Shown here: positions 7,253 to 15,355 of the stretch, piece by piece
Numbering within the stretch: the first letter of the stretch is position 1
Layout of the letters: every line of letters starts with the position of its first letter
From: DATARH01 sp036264235
GTDB lineage: Bacteria > Pseudomonadota > Alphaproteobacteria > ATCC43930 > CGMCC-115725
Direction of reading: 5' to 3'
NCBI GenBank assembly: GCA_036264235.1
Contig: DATARH010000318.1
Location: forward strand, 1-22,530
Length of the DNA: 22,530 nt
Program-made: the position numbers and the translations under genes
The notes under the pieces: generated by a model
Database searches by the model: none
Seen by the model: the letters and a program-made list of their open reading frames with translations, nothing else
What the model was told of the DNA's origin: nothing

Positions 7253-8104
7253 CTACGCTACCGGCACGACGAGGGCGGCGGCGCGTTGGCGCAGCTCGTC
7301 CGGCAAATTGGCCGGGCGGCGGGCATCAAGGTTGAGGTTGACGCCATATTGTCCAAGCGTCGCGACCTCACGCCCGCTGTCGGGATTGGTCATGCGATGG
7401 ACCAGACGCAGCGACGAGTTGCCGAGATGGGCGATGCCGGTCTCGACCAGATAAGCGTCGTCGAGCCGCAACTCGCCCGTAATGCGCAGCGCCAGCTCGA
7501 AGGTCGAGAAGCCGCGGCGGTTGGCGTGCAGCCACTCCGCCGTCATGCCGATCGCGGCGCCGGCTTGGATGCAGGAATCGGTGAAGCGGTGCACCATCGC
7601 GGCAAGGCCGAACCGGCCGGCGGCGTCGAGATCGGCCGGCTTGACCCGGCCGCGCGCCGTCGGGATGAAACCGGCGGTTCCCTTCGGCTCCGGCCGCGCC
7701 TCTGCGGAAGGGCCATCCCAGGCGGCGAGTCGCCGTCCGATCGCGTCGCGCTCGATAGCCGGCAATCCCGGTCCGCCGAGCTCCCAGTGCTCGTCGATCC
7801 AGGTCACGGTCTCGTCGGTGAATGAGTCGATGAAGCGATGACCGATGCGCAGCCCGTTCTCGAGCCCGACCGGCGCGCTGGCGATATGGAAGCTGCTGCC
7901 AGCACGCAATTCACGGGCGAAGCGCAGGTCCAGGCGGCGCGTGAAGCCGCCCGCGCGCAAGACCTCGCCGAGGCCGAGTTCGGCGGCGAGGTTGGCCTCG
8001 GCCTCCTCGAGCCGGTCGAAGTAGTAGGCGATCGTGAAGTGCTCGGTGACATCGCACTGCCACGGCGGCACGGTGCCGCGATAGGTTTCGCTCCAATCAG
8101 CCAT
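7253..8104 (-). CDS. Hotdog-fold thioesterase family protein
   Basis: A 283-residue cytoplasmic protein that looks like two fused hotdog domains. The first begins YRGTVPPWQCDVTEHF near residues 8-23, with Asp18 and His22 in the place of the Cys-Asp-x-x-x-His motif of 4-hydroxybenzoyl-CoA-type thioesterases. The second begins about residue 190 (FSTFELALRITGELR) and ends with LGQYGVNLNLDARRP. Such proteins cleave acyl-CoA or similar thioesters. It is the last gene of the run that starts with the LLM oxidoreductase; its ATG lies 11 bp after the stop of the amidohydrolase gene, so co-transcription is very likely. The specific thioester is unknown. Confidence 0.82.
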   Translation of the reverse strand: MADWSETYRGTVPPWQCDVTEHFTIAYYFDRLEEAEANLAAELGLGEVLRAGGFTRRLDLRFARELRAGSSFHIASAPVGLENGLRIGHRFIDSFTDETVTWIDEHWELGGPGLPAIERDAIGRRLAAWDGPSAEARPEPKGTAGFIPTARGRVKPADLDAAGRFGLAAMVHRFTDSCIQAGAAIGMTAEWLHANRRGFSTFELALRITGELRLDDAYLVETGIAHLGNSSLRLVHRMTNPDSGREVATLGQYGVNLNLDARRPANLPDELRQRAAALVVPVA

Positions 8105-8115
8105 GCTGCCGGTTC

Positions 8116-9195
8116 TCACGCCGCCTTGATGCCGAGCAGTTTTGCCGCGGTGCCGCCGAGCATCGCGATCCGCTGGTCGTCGGTCAAACCGGGCTGTTTC
8201 AGAATGTCGTCGACCGCGGTCTTGGTCCACGGAAACGGGTAATCGGTGCCGATGACAATGTGCTCGACCCCGACCTCGGCGATCAGGTGGCGCAGCCCCT
8301 CTTCGGTAAAGACCATCGAGTCGAAATAAAGCTGTCCGCCCTTCAAGTACTCGCTCGGTTTCTGCTTCAGCGAGACGGTGCATTGATCTGGCCGATTGGC
8401 GCACATCGCGTCCGAACGGCCGATATAGGACGGCAGATAGCCGCCCGCATGCGCGTCGCAGATCTTTACCCCCGGGTATTTGTCCAGCGTGCCCTCGAAG
8501 ATCAGATGCGACAGCGCGATCGCGGTTTCGAGCGGGTTGCCGATCACGTTCGCGAGGCCGCCGCTGCCCTTGAGCCGTCCGCTCTGCTCCAGTTCGGGCG
8601 TCCCCTGCGGATGGATGAAGACGATGATCCCGAGCTGTTCCGCCTTGTCCCAGAACGGATGAAGCTTCGGATCGGAAAGCTCGGTCCCGTTGACGCTGCC
8701 GCCGATGATCACGCCGCGCATGCCGAGCGTCTTGACCGCGGTTTCGAGCTGCTCGGCGGCAAGATCGGGATAGGCCAGCGACACAGAGGCGAGGCCGACA
8801 AAACGATCCGGTGTCTTGGCGCAAATCTCGGCGAGCTTCTCGTTCTGCAGTTTGACGACGGCCGCGGCCTGGTCGCGCTCCGCCTTGTCCCAGAAGTTCG
8901 GATTGATGCTCAACGCCTCGATGTCGATGCCCTGCTCGTCCATCACCTTGATGCGGTCCGGCCCGATATAGAGCGCCGGGAAATTCTGCTTGTAGCCGAG
9001 CAGCGCGTTGGCTTCCGGGATGTGGCAATGCGCGTGCAGGTCGACGGTACGGATGCGCTTGCCGCCGATCGCGACCTCGCGACGGCGCGGCGCGGCGCCC
9101 TGTGCCGCCGCCATGCGCATGCCGCAGCCGGTGAAGGCGAGGCCGGCCACCGCGCCGGCGCCTCGGCCCAGCAATTCGCGTCGGCTCGTCGTCAT
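8116..9195 (-). CDS. Amidohydrolase (ACMSD-like) with Tat-type leader
   Basis: A 359-residue TIM-barrel metal-dependent hydrolase or decarboxylase of the amidohydrolase_2 group. Metal and catalytic residues are visible: His54 and His56 (DLHAHCH), His195 (FIHPQG), His249 (DAHAGG) and Asp318 (GTDYPFPW). The N-terminus carries a twin-arginine motif SRRELL (residues 4-9), a hydrophobic stretch, then FTGC with Cys24 in a lipobox-like position and an AAAQ site, so export by the Tat route is predicted, perhaps as a lipoprotein. A GGGGAAGGAAAC site precedes the ATG. It lies between mtnA (28-bp gap) and the thioesterase gene (11-bp gap). Reaction unknown; relatives cleave or decarboxylate ring-derived acids. 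Confidence 0.88.
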   Translation of the reverse strand: MTTSRRELLGRGAGAVAGLAFTGCGMRMAAAQGAAPRRREVAIGGKRIRTVDLHAHCHIPEANALLGYKQNFPALYIGPDRIKVMDEQGIDIEALSINPNFWDKAERDQAAAVVKLQNEKLAEICAKTPDRFVGLASVSLAYPDLAAEQLETAVKTLGMRGVIIGGSVNGTELSDPKLHPFWDKAEQLGIIVFIHPQGTPELEQSGRLKGSGGLANVIGNPLETAIALSHLIFEGTLDKYPGVKICDAHAGGYLPSYIGRSDAMCANRPDQCTVSLKQKPSEYLKGGQLYFDSMVFTEEGLRHLIAEVGVEHIVIGTDYPFPWTKTAVDDILKQPGLTDDQRIAMLGGTAAKLLGIKAA

Positions 9196-9223
9196 TGTTT
9201 CCTTCCCCTACATTGTCACGGAC

Positions 9224-10327
9224 TTAAGCGGCGCCGCGTTCTCGCCGCTCCGGAAACAAGCCCAGGAGCCCCTCGCGCGACGCCGGACAGACGCCGCGCT
9301 CGGTAATCAAGCCGGTCACCAGCCGCGCCGGCGTCACATCGAAGGCGTAGTTCGCGGCCGGGCTAGCTTCCGGCGTCAGCCGCACCTCGACAATTTCGCC
9401 GCTGTCGGCGCGGCCGGTGATATGCGTCACCTCGCGCGGGTTGCGCTGTTCGATCGGGATTTGTGCTCCGCCCTCGATCGTCCAGTCGATCGTCGGCGAC
9501 GGCAGCGCGACATAGAACGGCACGCCGTTGTCTCTGGCAGCCAGGGACTTCAGATAGGTGCCGATCTTGTTGGCGACGTCGCCGGCGGCGGTGGTCCGGT
9601 CGGTGCCGGTAATGCACAGATCGACCTCGCCGTGCCGCATCAGATGGCCGCCGGCATTGTCGGCGATGACCGTGTGCGGCACGCCATGCTGGCCCAGCTC
9701 CCAGGCGGTCAAGCTGGCCCCCTGGTTGCGCGGCCTGGTCTCGTCGACCCAGACATGCAGCGGGATGCCCTCGTCATAGGCTCGGTAGATCGGCGCCAGC
9801 GCGGTGCCCCAATCGACGGTCGCGAGCCAGCCGGCATTGCAATGAGTGAGGATATTGACCGGCCGATTGCGGTACACGCGGTACACATCGGCGATCAGCG
9901 GCAGCCCGTGCTCACCAAGGGCACGGCAGATCGCGACGTCCTCGTCGGCGATCTCGCCGGCTCTCTCTAGCGCGGCGGCAAGGCGGCGCTCGGGCGCGAG
10001 TTTGGCCAGCCGCTGCCGCATGTCGGCAAGCGCCCAATCCAGATTGACCGCCGTCGGCCGGGTCGCGCCGAGCGTTTCGACGGCGCGATCGAGCCCGCTG
10101 TCGGACGGGTCCTCGGCCATTGCCAACGCCACACCATAGGCCGCCGTGGCGCCGATCAGGGGCGCGCCGCGGACTTGCATGTCCTTGATCGCCCGCGCCG
10201 CGTCGGCCAGCCCCGAAAGGCGCCGGATCACCAGGTCATGCGGGAGCCGCGTCTGGTCGATGATCTCGACAGTCTGCCCGTCGGCGGCCAGCCAGATCGT
10301 CCGCATCGGCTTGCCACCGACCCTCAT
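9224..10327 (-). CDS. mtnA: S-methyl-5-thioribose-1-phosphate isomerase
   Basis: Converts 5-methylthioribose-1-phosphate to 5-methylthioribulose-1-phosphate, the second step of methylthioadenosine salvage after the phosphorylase. The 367-residue chain matches the family's length and has the substrate-loop motif VRGAP (52-56), the catalytic Cys163 (THCNAG) and the catalytic Asp243 (GTDRTTAAGDVANKIGTY). The ATG at 10327 has a GAGGG site; a second Met at codon 8 is less likely. The gene follows mtnP by 10 bp. No mtnB, mtnC, mtnD or class-II aldolase follows, so the fate of the product is not shown in this window. Confidence 0.97.
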   Translation of the reverse strand: MRVGGKPMRTIWLAADGQTVEIIDQTRLPHDLVIRRLSGLADAARAIKDMQVRGAPLIGATAAYGVALAMAEDPSDSGLDRAVETLGATRPTAVNLDWALADMRQRLAKLAPERRLAAALERAGEIADEDVAICRALGEHGLPLIADVYRVYRNRPVNILTHCNAGWLATVDWGTALAPIYRAYDEGIPLHVWVDETRPRNQGASLTAWELGQHGVPHTVIADNAGGHLMRHGEVDLCITGTDRTTAAGDVANKIGTYLKSLAARDNGVPFYVALPSPTIDWTIEGGAQIPIEQRNPREVTHITGRADSGEIVEVRLTPEASPAANYAFDVTPARLVTGLITERGVCPASREGLLGLFPERRERGAA

Positions 10328-10337
10328 CGCAGCACCC

Positions 10338-11213
10338 TCAGTTCCGCAGCACGCGGCCGCCGATTGCGTCGAGCCGTGCCAGCAGCGCCGGGTCTCGCGC
10401 CGCGGGAGCGGTGATTAGCGCGTGATCGAGGGCGCGCTGGCAGCCGGCCCGGCACGGGCCCTGGTGGCCGGCCAGCAACGGCACCACCCCTTTGACCAGC
10501 GTCCGCGCCCGCTCGGCATTGGCATTCAGCACATTGATGATCATCTCGACCGTGACGTCCTCATGCCCCGGATGCCAGCAATCGTAGTCGGTTATCATGG
10601 CAACGGTGGCGTAGCAAATCTCGGCCTCACGGGCGAGCTTCGCCTCGGGCATGTTGGTCATGCCAATCACGTCGCAGTGCCAGGAGCGGTAGAGCTGGCT
10701 CTCGGCAAGCGTCGAGAATTGCGGCCCCTCCATGACGATGTAGGTGCCGCCGCGCTTCACTTCGCCGCCGAGCGCCGCGCCAGCTTCCGCGAGCGCGTCA
10801 CCGAGCCTCGGACAGACCGGTCGCGCCATTGAGACATGGGCCACGCAACCGGCGCCGAAAAAGCTTTTTTCGCGGGCGAAGGTGCGGTCGATGAATTGAT
10901 CGACGATGACGAAATCGCCCGGTGCCAGATCCTCGCGCAGGCTGCCGACTGCCGACAGCGAGATGATTTCGGTCACGCCGCTGCGCTTCAGCGCGTCAAT
11001 ATTGGCGCGGAAGTTAATGCCCGTCGGCGGCAGCCGGTGGCCGCGCCCGTGGCGCGGCAGAAACACGACTCGCTGCCCGCCGAGGTCACCGAAGCACAAT
11101 TCGTCGGACGGGTCGCCGAATGGGCTCTCGACCCGGCGCCACTCGATGCCTGTCAGCCCGTCGATCTGATAGAGGCCACTACCGCCGATGACGCCGATTA
11201 CGGGCTGTGACAA
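10338..11213 (-). CDS. mtnP: S-methyl-5'-thioadenosine phosphorylase
   Basis: Splits methylthioadenosine with phosphate into adenine and 5-methylthioribose-1-phosphate, feeding mtnA directly downstream. Motifs of the purine nucleoside phosphorylase family I: GVIGGSG (7-13), PRHGRGH (53-59), YIVMEGPQFST (158-168), IGMTNMPEA (183-191) and TDYDCW (208-213), whose two aspartates select a 6-amino purine as in human MTAP. The length of 291 residues is normal. The only start consistent with the N-terminal beta strand is TTG at 11213, since no ATG or GTG lies in frame between it and the end of the upstream gene. It begins 2 bp after the LLM oxidoreductase stop, so translation is probably coupled. Confidence 0.95.
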   Translation of the reverse strand: MSQPVIGVIGGSGLYQIDGLTGIEWRRVESPFGDPSDELCFGDLGGQRVVFLPRHGRGHRLPPTGINFRANIDALKRSGVTEIISLSAVGSLREDLAPGDFVIVDQFIDRTFAREKSFFGAGCVAHVSMARPVCPRLGDALAEAGAALGGEVKRGGTYIVMEGPQFSTLAESQLYRSWHCDVIGMTNMPEAKLAREAEICYATVAMITDYDCWHPGHEDVTVEMIINVLNANAERARTLVKGVVPLLAGHQGPCRAGCQRALDHALITAPAARDPALLARLDAIGGRVLRN

Positions 11214-11215
11214 GG

Positions 11216-12397
11216 CTATTTCGCCGCCGTCGCCAGCGCCGTCCGGCCGCGGAAGTGCGGCATCACTTCCTCGGCGACGATCTGGAACTGCTCGAGCATC
11301 ACATCTTTCGGCGTCGTCAGCGGCGACGACAGATTGATGTGCTCCATGCCCGGGTACTTTTCCTCGATCCCCTTCAGGAACACGATCAGGTCATCGGGCG
11401 AGCCGGCAAACCAGGAACCCAATTTGATGAAATGCTCGACCGGCGGGACGCCGGCGGCGCTCCAGCCGCCACGGCGCGCGACAGCCGCCACCTGGTCCGG
11501 GGTCAACCCCGGCACGAAGCCGAGCGGCGCGAACATCTTGACGTGCTCTTCATAAAGCGGGGCGATGCGGCGCTCCGCCTCCTCGCGGGTCTTGGCGACG
11601 AAGAAGTGGATGCCGAGCGTCAGGTTCTCGCCGAGTTTCAGCTGCTTACCGGCCCGCGCCGCGGCGTCCTGGTATCCCTGGATCGGGCCGGCCTGCATCG
11701 TCGCCGCGCCGCCGCCGACCGCTCCCTTGATGCCATGCTTGACCATGAAATCGAGGCCGCGCGGGCTGGCGCTGACGATCGGCTGCCAGCATTCGACCGG
11801 CGTGTTCACCGGCCGCGGCACCAGGCTGAGCTCCTTCAGCTGGTAACCGCGATACGGCACCTCCGGCGGCAGCGTGTAGTGCTTGCCCTTGTGCGAGAAC
11901 GTCTCGCTGTTGAATGCCTTGAACAGGATCTCGACCTGCTCCTCGAACAGCTCGCGGTTGGCATTCTGGTCGAGCATCGGCGCGCCGAAGGTCTCGACCT
12001 CGCGGGTGTGGTAGCCGCGGCCGACGCCGAACACTGTTCGGCCTTTCGTCAGGATGTCGGCGGTAGCGAAATCCTCTGCAAGACGCAGCGGATGCCACAT
12101 CGGGGTGATGTTGAAGCCGCAGCCGATCTTCAACTGCTTTGTCACATGGGCGAGATGCACCGCGCACATCAGGATGTTGGGCAGGCACTCATAACCCTCG
12201 TGCTGGAAGTGATGCTCGGCCAACCAGAGCATGTGATAGCCGAGTCGATCCATCTGCTTGGCGATCGCCTCGGTCTTTTCGAAGACGCTGGCCAGCTGAT
12301 CGTTGGTGAAGCGCCGCTCGTTGGCCGGCGTCGCGCTCTGACCGTGATCGGGAAAGTCGATATGTCCGGCATAGACGGTCGTGAATTTGTCGATCAT
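11216..12397 (-). CDS. LLM class (luciferase-like) flavin-dependent oxidoreductase
   Basis: A 393-residue TIM-barrel flavin monooxygenase or reductase of the bacterial luciferase family. Visible marks are LGYHMLWLAEHHF (52-64), the GFNITPMWHPLRLAED segment, FGVGRGYH, and the later VSASPRGLDF and GSPDDLIVFL stretches that bind flavin and substrate in relatives. It is full length, with an AAGGGA site before the ATG. It is the first gene of the mtnP-mtnA run, and only 2 bp separate it from mtnP. Relatives oxidise sulphonates, dimethyl sulphide, alkanes or terpenes, or use F420, so a sulphur compound is a context-based guess. The repeat element and the divergent NIPSNAP gene lie upstream. Confidence 0.9.
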   Translation of the reverse strand: MIDKFTTVYAGHIDFPDHGQSATPANERRFTNDQLASVFEKTEAIAKQMDRLGYHMLWLAEHHFQHEGYECLPNILMCAVHLAHVTKQLKIGCGFNITPMWHPLRLAEDFATADILTKGRTVFGVGRGYHTREVETFGAPMLDQNANRELFEEQVEILFKAFNSETFSHKGKHYTLPPEVPYRGYQLKELSLVPRPVNTPVECWQPIVSASPRGLDFMVKHGIKGAVGGGAATMQAGPIQGYQDAAARAGKQLKLGENLTLGIHFFVAKTREEAERRIAPLYEEHVKMFAPLGFVPGLTPDQVAAVARRGGWSAAGVPPVEHFIKLGSWFAGSPDDLIVFLKGIEEKYPGMEHINLSSPLTTPKDVMLEQFQIVAEEVMPHFRGRTALATAAK

Positions 12398-12420
12398 GGG
12401 GCGATCCCTTTCCGGGAGAC

Positions 12421-12519
12421 TGTCATTGCGAGGAGCCGAAGGCGACGAAACAATCCCGGCGAGATTGCTTCCCCCCGGATCGGCGCGTCAAGGCGCGCCG
12501 TCCGAGCGTCGCAATGACA
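12421..12519. repeat. Palindromic intergenic element (REP/MITE-like), 99 bp
   Basis: Perfect 11-bp terminal inverted arms, TGTCATTGCGA (12421-12431) and TCGCAATGACA (12509-12519), close around two further foldable parts: GAAACAATC facing GATTGCTTC with one mismatch (12447-12471), and CGGCGCG/CGCGCCG (12481-12487, 12494-12500) with a 6-base loop and a 4-bp extension across one bulge. The opening TGTCATTGCGAGGAGC followed by GACGAA-CAATC resembles, from memory, short palindromic repeats scattered between genes in many alphaproteobacteria. It lies between the LLM and NIPSNAP start codons. Only one copy is in this window, so its repetitive nature is inferred. Confidence 0.72.
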
Positions 12520-12624
12520 ACTGGGAAGCGGCATCCATCGGCGCTTCCCCTTCTGCCCAGGGCGGTTTAGCGTCCGGCCGTTACCCGGATCATCAACCTC
12601 CCGCGGGACCACGGAGGAGACCCC

Positions 12625-13251
12625 ATGATCGTCGAATTCCGCACTTATGCCGTACAGCCGGGCTCGGTCGCGACCGTCGAAGACCGCTTCGCGGAGGCGC
12701 TGTCCACGTCCGGGCGCGCCAAGGTGTCGCCGCTCGCTGCGTTCTGGCATACCGAAGTCGGGCCACTGAACCGCATCATTCATGTCTGGCCGTACGAAAG
12801 CTTCGAGGACCGGAGCCGACTCCGCGGCGAGGCGACGAAGCTCTCCGGCTGGCCGCCGAACATCCGTGAGTTCGTGACCGAGCAGAAAAGCGAGATCTTC
12901 ATCCCGGCACCGTTCTCGCCGAAGCTCGAGCCGCGCCAGCTGGGCGGGCTCTATGAAGTCCGCATCTACACGCTGAAGCCCGGCGCGATCCCCGAGCAGA
13001 TCGACCGCTGGAGCACCGCGATCGGCGAGCGCACCAAGCTGTCGCCGCTGGCTTTCGCCGGCCATTCGGAGCTCGGCGGCCTCAACCGCTGGTGCCACAT
13101 CTGGGCCTACAAGGACGCGCAGCAGCGGTTCGACATCCGTGAAAAGGCCCGCAAGGAAGGCATCTGGCCGCCGAAGGGTGGCGCTCCGGGCCGGATGATC
13201 ACTCAGGAAAATATGCTGGTCGTGCCGGCATCGTTCTCGCCGCTGCGCTAG
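12625..13251 (+). CDS. NIPSNAP family protein with two tandem domains
   Basis: A 208-residue protein made of two alike ferredoxin-like alpha/beta-barrel NIPSNAP units, about residues 1-100 and 108-208. Matching landmarks are VEFRTYAVQPG and YEVRIYTLKPG, KVSPLAAFWHTEVGPLNR and KLSPLAFAGHSELGGLNR, then HVWPYES and HIWAYKD. Each unit ends in a similar Phe-Ser-Pro (APFSPKL, ASFSPLR). The ATG follows an ACGGAGGAG site. No signal peptide or membrane segment is seen, so it is probably cytoplasmic. NIPSNAP proteins have no settled enzymatic role. It is divergent from the LLM oxidoreductase and convergent with aroC, with a hairpin between. Confidence 0.9.
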   Translation: MIVEFRTYAVQPGSVATVEDRFAEALSTSGRAKVSPLAAFWHTEVGPLNRIIHVWPYESFEDRSRLRGEATKLSGWPPNIREFVTEQKSEIFIPAPFSPKLEPRQLGGLYEVRIYTLKPGAIPEQIDRWSTAIGERTKLSPLAFAGHSELGGLNRWCHIWAYKDAQQRFDIREKARKEGIWPPKGGAPGRMITQENMLVVPASFSPLR

Positions 13252-13259
13252 CCGGAATC

Positions 13260-13286
13260 GGACCGCGGCCCCGACGGCCGCGGTCC
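13260..13286. terminator. Hairpin between the convergent NIPSNAP and aroC genes
   Basis: GGACCGCGGCC (13260-13270), a 5-base loop, then GGCCGCGGTCC (13276-13286): a perfect 11-bp GC-rich stem beginning 8 bp after the NIPSNAP stop and touching the last base of the aroC stop. There is no T-run on either side, so it is at most a weak intrinsic terminator; it may instead protect both 3' ends. Confidence 0.6.
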
Positions 13287-14374
13287 TAAAGCTGACCGCC
13301 GATCGCGCGGTAGCGGAGCAAATGGTCGGCGAGGACACAGGCCATCATCGCCTCGCCGACCGGCACCGCCCGGATGCCGACGCAGGGGTCGTGGCGGCCA
13401 TGCGTCTCGATCTCGACTTCGTTGCCTTCGGCATCGACGGTGCGCATCGGGTGCAGGATCGAGCTGGTCGGCTTGACCGCAAAGCGGACAATGATGTCCT
13501 GGCCACTCGAGATGCCGCCCAGAATTCCGCCGGCATTGTTCGACAGGAACACGACCTTGCCGCCCTGCATCCGCATCTCGTCGCCGTTCTGCTCGCCGGA
13601 CAGGGAGACGGCGCCGAAGCCGGCGCCGATCTCGACGCCTTTGACAGCGTTGATCGTCATCATCGCCCGGGCGAGATCGCCGTCGAGCTTGTCATAGACC
13701 GGTTCGCCGAGCCCGGCCGGAACGCCGCTCGCCACCACTTCGATGACCGCCCCGGCCGAGGAACCGGCCTTGCGGATGCCGTCGAGGTAGTTGGCCCAAC
13801 GCGCCGCCATCGATTTGTCAGGGCACCAGAATGGGTTGTGCTCGACCGCGGCCCAATCCCAGGCGGCGCGGTCGATCGGGTGCGGCCCGATCTGCACCAG
13901 GGCGCCGCGAATCGTGAACCCCGGTCCAAGGGCGTTAGACAGAACCTTGCGCGCAACGGCACCGGCGGCGACACGGGACGCGGTCTCGCGCGCCGAGGCG
14001 CGGCCGCCGCCGCGGTAATCGCGAATGCCGTATTTTTTCCAATAGGTGTAGTCGGCGTGGCCCGGCCTGAATCGATCGGCGATGTTGCGGTAATCCTTCG
14101 AGCGCTGGTCGATATTCTCGATCAGCAACTGGATCGGCGTACCGGTGGTCTGGCCCTCGAACACGCCGGACAGGATTCTGACTGCGTCGGGTTCTTGCCG
14201 CTGCGTCGTGTAGCGCGACTGGCCCGGACGGCGCCGGTCGAGCCAGTGCTGAATGTCTGGCTCGGCGAGCGGGATCTTCGGCGGCACCCCATCGACGACG
14301 ACACCGATCGCCGGCCCATGGCTCTCGCCCCAGGTCGCGAAGCGGAACAGCGTGCCGAAAGTGTTGCCGGCCAT
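13286..14374 (-). CDS. aroC: Chorismate synthase
   Basis: Makes chorismate from EPSP using reduced FMN, the last common step of aromatic amino acid synthesis. The 362-residue chain shows the three family signatures: GESHGPAIG with His19 (16-24) followed by VDGVPP, RPGHADYTY with His106 (103-111), and GGGRASARET (122-131) in the basic FMN site. A later AGGISSGQDI fits the family as well. The ATG at 14374 gives the classical MAGNTFGTLF start and has a GGGA site. An ATG 24 bp upstream would overlap fabI by 14 bp and is less likely. Ten bases separate it from the fabI stop, so fabI-aroC is an operon. Confidence 0.97.
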   Translation of the reverse strand: MAGNTFGTLFRFATWGESHGPAIGVVVDGVPPKIPLAEPDIQHWLDRRRPGQSRYTTQRQEPDAVRILSGVFEGQTTGTPIQLLIENIDQRSKDYRNIADRFRPGHADYTYWKKYGIRDYRGGGRASARETASRVAAGAVARKVLSNALGPGFTIRGALVQIGPHPIDRAAWDWAAVEHNPFWCPDKSMAARWANYLDGIRKAGSSAGAVIEVVASGVPAGLGEPVYDKLDGDLARAMMTINAVKGVEIGAGFGAVSLSGEQNGDEMRMQGGKVVFLSNNAGGILGGISSGQDIIVRFAVKPTSSILHPMRTVDAEGNEVEIETHGRHDPCVGIRAVPVGEAMMACVLADHLLRYRAIGGQL

Positions 14375-14384
14375 GGCGTCCCAG

Positions 14385-15185
14385 TCACACGACCGCAATG
14401 TCGGGCGCGTCGACCCGCTTCATGCCGACGACGTGATAGCCGCTGTCGACATGATGGACTTCGCCGGTCACGCCCGAGGACAAATTGCTCAGCAGGTAAA
14501 GCCCGGCACCGCCGACATCCTCGATCGTCACATTGCGCTGGAGCGGCGAATTCAGCTCGTTCCACCTGAGGATGTAGCGGAAATCGCCGATCCCAGAAGA
14601 GGCGAGAGTCCTGATTGGGCCGGCCGAGATCGCATTGACCCGGATATTGCCGCCGCCGAGATCGGCGGCGAGATATTTGACGCTGGCTTCGAGCGCGGCC
14701 TTGGCAACACCCATGACGTTGTAGTTGGGCATGACCCGCTCGGCCCCGGCATAGGTGAGGGTCAGCAAGCTGCCGCCCTCGGTCATCAGGGGCGCCGCGC
14801 GCCGCGCCAGATCGGTAAAGGAGAAGCAGGAAATATCGAGCGTCCGGAGGAAATTGGCGCGGGTCGTTTCGAGATACTTGCCACGCAGAGCGCTCGGGTC
14901 CGTCGCGCCGATGGCATGAACCAGGAAGTCGAGCCGCCGCCACTCCGTGCCGATTGCCCCGAACAACCGGTCGAGACTTTCCTCGTCGGAAACATCGCAC
15001 TCCTGAACGAACTCGCTGCCGACGCTCTGCGCCAAAGGTTTGACCCGTTTGCCGAGCGCCTCGCCCTGAAAGGTGAAGGCAAGCTTCGCGCCCTCGTCGT
15101 GCAATGCCTTGGCGATGCCCCAGGCCAGCGAGCGCTCGTTGGCGACGCCCATGATCAGGCCTTGCTTTCCCGCCATCAGCGCCAT
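14385..15185 (-). CDS. fabI: Enoyl-[acyl-carrier-protein] reductase (NADH), FabI type
   Basis: Reduces the enoyl-ACP double bond at the last step of each fatty acid elongation cycle. The 266-residue SDR-like protein has the FabI-specific layout: cofactor loop GVANERSLAWGI (13-24), HAIG with Gly93, and catalytic Tyr145, Tyr155 and Lys162 (YAGAERVMPNYNVMGVAK), equal to E. coli Tyr146/Tyr156/Lys163. Gly93 and the active-site tyrosines fit a triclosan-sensitive enzyme. The ATG at 15185 has an AGGTGGGAA site; the open frame extends further upstream but without likeness. It heads the fabI-aroC operon and is divergent from the brkB-like gene. Confidence 0.97.
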   Translation of the reverse strand: MALMAGKQGLIMGVANERSLAWGIAKALHDEGAKLAFTFQGEALGKRVKPLAQSVGSEFVQECDVSDEESLDRLFGAIGTEWRRLDFLVHAIGATDPSALRGKYLETTRANFLRTLDISCFSFTDLARRAAPLMTEGGSLLTLTYAGAERVMPNYNVMGVAKAALEASVKYLAADLGGGNIRVNAISAGPIRTLASSGIGDFRYILRWNELNSPLQRNVTIEDVGGAGLYLLSNLSSGVTGEVHHVDSGYHVVGMKRVDAPDIAVV

Positions 15186-15355
15186 GCGTTCCCACCTAAC
15201 GGTCTCGGATTCGGCACCTTGCGGCCCGAGCCCGAGACCGCCTGCGTCCAATTCATCCTACACGAACGTGCCGCGCCCGGCCAATTACACGGCCCCATGG
15301 CAATGGCGGCTGCGGCGCTTGTTTGCCGCGTCGAATCGGCCATATACGGTCGGGC

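Noticed and set aside
11207..12517. 436-codon plus-strand open frame running into the palindromic element
   Set aside because: Shadow of the LLM oxidoreductase gene, with low-complexity composition and no ribosome site.
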